Shown: in pieces, positions 62,633-64,000 of the stretch | Position numbering within the stretch: position 1 is the first letter of the stretch | How the letters are laid out: each line of letters starts with the position of its first letter | Source of the DNA: Pseudoalteromonas sp. Scap06 | GTDB lineage: Bacteria > Pseudomonadota > Gammaproteobacteria > Enterobacterales > Alteromonadaceae | Direction of reading: 5' to 3' | NCBI RefSeq assembly: GCF_013394165.1 | Contig: NZ_CP041330.1 | Coordinates: 3,278,501 to 3,342,500 of the forward strand | DNA: 64,000 bases | The notes under the pieces: generated by a model | Seen by the model: the letters and a program-made list of their open reading frames with translations, nothing else | Databases searched by the model: none | What the model was told of the DNA's origin: nothing | Program-made: the position numbers and the translations under genes

Positions 62633-64000
62633 CTAATCATCGCGTAAAACAAGCGATGGCCGTGTACTGGCGGCTTTAAAGGCAAGACTGGCAACGGTTA
62701 GCCAAGTAAACGCACCCACAATGAGGCCTGCCAAGCAATATACCCAAATGGTTTGCTCAATACGGTCGTTAAAACCTTGCAACCAGTTATCCATTAGCCA
62801 ATAAGCTAGAGGTAAAGCAATTGCTGCCGCTGCGAACACTATGATTAAAAACTCACGGGCAAGTAGATTAACTAAATTTAAACGGGTTGCGCCCAATACT
62901 TTTCGCATGGCTAATTGCTTTTGCTGACGTTTCGCTGCAAATGCCGCTAGTCCAAATAAACCTAAGCAACTTAAAAACATGGCCAGCACAGAGAAATTTC
63001 GAATAAGCACAAACAAGTCATGCTCGACGCGATAAACCTTGGCTAAGTCTTGCAGCATTAGGCTAAATTGCGGGTTGGCAGTTAAATTAAACTGTTTTAA
63101 AAGCTGGCGTAGCTGACTCAATAATTGAGGAAAGTTTGCTTGCTCGGTGCTTACCACCAATCTAACGGTTGATTGTGAGCTATACCCTGCTGAAAATGAC
63201 ACAGGCAGCCAATCGTCTTTTGCCGAGCCCACTTTAATGTCTTTTATCACACCAACGATGATAGCATTGATGTTGCGGTAAAGCCCCTGAACTTGCAGCC
63301 CCACTACCTCACTCACACTCTCATAGCCAGCGCGTTTTGCCATTTGTTCGGTCACCAAAATGGCCATTGCTTGAGGCGTATCCTCGCCCTGCTGCGTATT
63401 TGACTCCTCATTGACATAATGCAACCAATCGCTTTGAAATTGTGGTGAAAAATCTCGGCCAGCAAGTAGTGTCAGACCCAAGGTTTCCACGGCATGAAAA
63501 CCTGTGCCAATAGTCGGTGGCAGTTCGCTTTCTTCATAGCCGTTTGGCCAACGGAAGTAAAAACTTTCTAGGATGCTATCGGTTAAATCTGTGTCTGTAG
63601 TGGTCACTTGCACGACACCGGGCAGTGCACGGATCTCATTGAGTATCGCATGCTCTTTTGCCATCAATTGCTTGCTACTTAAATCGTGTATCACAATGCG
63701 ATCCGTCACATCATAACCAACCGCTAAGCTTTGCAAGAACGTTAACTGTTGCAAGCTCACTAACGTACAAACAATTAAAGCCATTGCCATGGCTGCTTGA
63801 AATACTAACAAGCCTTTACGCAGAATCTGACCTGTTTGCAATTGCCCTGCAAGTAAACTTTTAAGCGGAGCGCGTTCTACACATAAAGCTGGGTAAACAC
63901 CTGATACAAAAGCCAATAAAAGTATCAACCCCAATACAGCTAGCAATTGTGACCAATCCCAAACTAGCTGTAATGGGCGGTTTGCAAAGTCACTAAAGCT
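62633..64000 (-). CDS. FtsX/MacB-type ABC permease (N-terminus outside window)
   Basis: The frame is open from the right edge to the stop at 62633, giving at least 455 residues, so the start lies beyond 64000. It has membrane helices at about 63900 and 63780 and a periplasmic MacB_PCD-like domain (TGFHAVETLGLTLLAGRDFS, VGLQVQGLYRNINAIIVGVI). A C-terminal FtsX bundle contains the family signature LAMRKVLGATRLNLVNLLARE. This is the C-terminal half of the large permeases that pair with a LolD-like ATPase for peptide or antimicrobial export. Confidence 0.85.
   Translation of the reverse strand, partial: SFSDFANRPLQLVWDWSQLLAVLGLILLLAFVSGVYPALCVERAPLKSLLAGQLQTGQILRKGLLVFQAAMAMALIVCTLVSLQQLTFLQSLAVGYDVTDRIVIHDLSSKQLMAKEHAILNEIRALPGVVQVTTTDTDLTDSILESFYFRWPNGYEESELPPTIGTGFHAVETLGLTLLAGRDFSPQFQSDWLHYVNEESNTQQGEDTPQAMAILVTEQMAKRAGYESVSEVVGLQVQGLYRNINAIIVGVIKDIKVGSAKDDWLPVSFSAGYSSQSTVRLVVSTEQANFPQLLSQLRQLLKQFNLTANPQFSLMLQDLAKVYRVEHDLFVLIRNFSVLAMFLSCLGLFGLAAFAAKRQQKQLAMRKVLGATRLNLVNLLAREFLIIVFAAAAIALPLAYWLMDNWLQGFNDRIEQTIWVYCLAGLIVGAFTWLTVASLAFKAASTRPSLVLRDD

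Overview
The window is AT-rich gammaproteobacterial chromosome, most likely from Pseudoalteromonas or a close relative. This is judged from the gene families, the many TonB-dependent receptors and the DeoR-glmS arrangement; no database search was run.

The left part (1 to about 34.8 kb) is housekeeping and envelope functions. It holds a PH-domain pair with a sugar-phosphate mutarotase (1-2.65 kb), a MarR regulator, and a DUF454 protein. A Fur-box-preceded operon (PepSY membrane protein, DUF2271, DUF4198) is followed by a large TonB receptor (4.1-9.0 kb). Next come a beta-solenoid lipoprotein, an AttEFGH-like ABC operon (10.2-14.4 kb), a PKD-repeat lipoprotein and a Kef-type antiporter. Two tandem alkaline phosphatases sit behind a clear Pho box (19.8-23.3 kb). 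A zinc locus (24.9-30.0 kb) carries MerC-like and Zur genes, tandem Zur-type operators, a His-rich ZnuD-like receptor and an AztD-like zinc chaperone. A tricorn-type protease and a DEAD-box helicase complete this part.

From 35.0 to 38.5 kb lies accessory DNA. A putative membrane-active toxin is followed by two near-identical two-helix membrane proteins (candidate immunity proteins). A decayed copy of the 3' end of glmS comes next, then an esterase.

From 38577 to 58670 there is a complete-looking Tn7-like transposon of 20,094 bp. It has an 18-bp perfect terminal inverted repeat, arrays of TnsB-like sites at both ends, and lies 20 bp downstream of the glmS stop codon. Its tnsA-tnsB-tnsC-tniQ genes point away from glmS. 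tnsC is split into two frames at a CCC-TAG sequence that could support +1 frameshifting, and its Walker B region is unusual. The cargo lies between tnsA and the glmS-proximal end: a divergent AlpA-like regulator, a HigBA-like toxin-antitoxin pair with a metallopeptidase-fused antitoxin, and a same-strand defence cluster. That cluster reads hsdR, fic, hsdM, hsdS, Septu-like AAA ATPase, PtuB-like HNH nuclease and Mrr-like nuclease, with overlapping genes from hsdM through the HNH gene. A nested inverted-repeat operator lies between hsdR and fic.

The right end (58.7-64 kb) has intact glmS with its DeoR-type regulator, a hexapeptide acetyltransferase, a REP-flanked RAYT-family transposase and an FtsX-type permease running off the window.

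The most unusual points are the split tnsC, the second vestigial glmS end, the compound restriction/Septu/Fic cargo with its operator, and the toxin-immunity array with a duplicated toxin tail.
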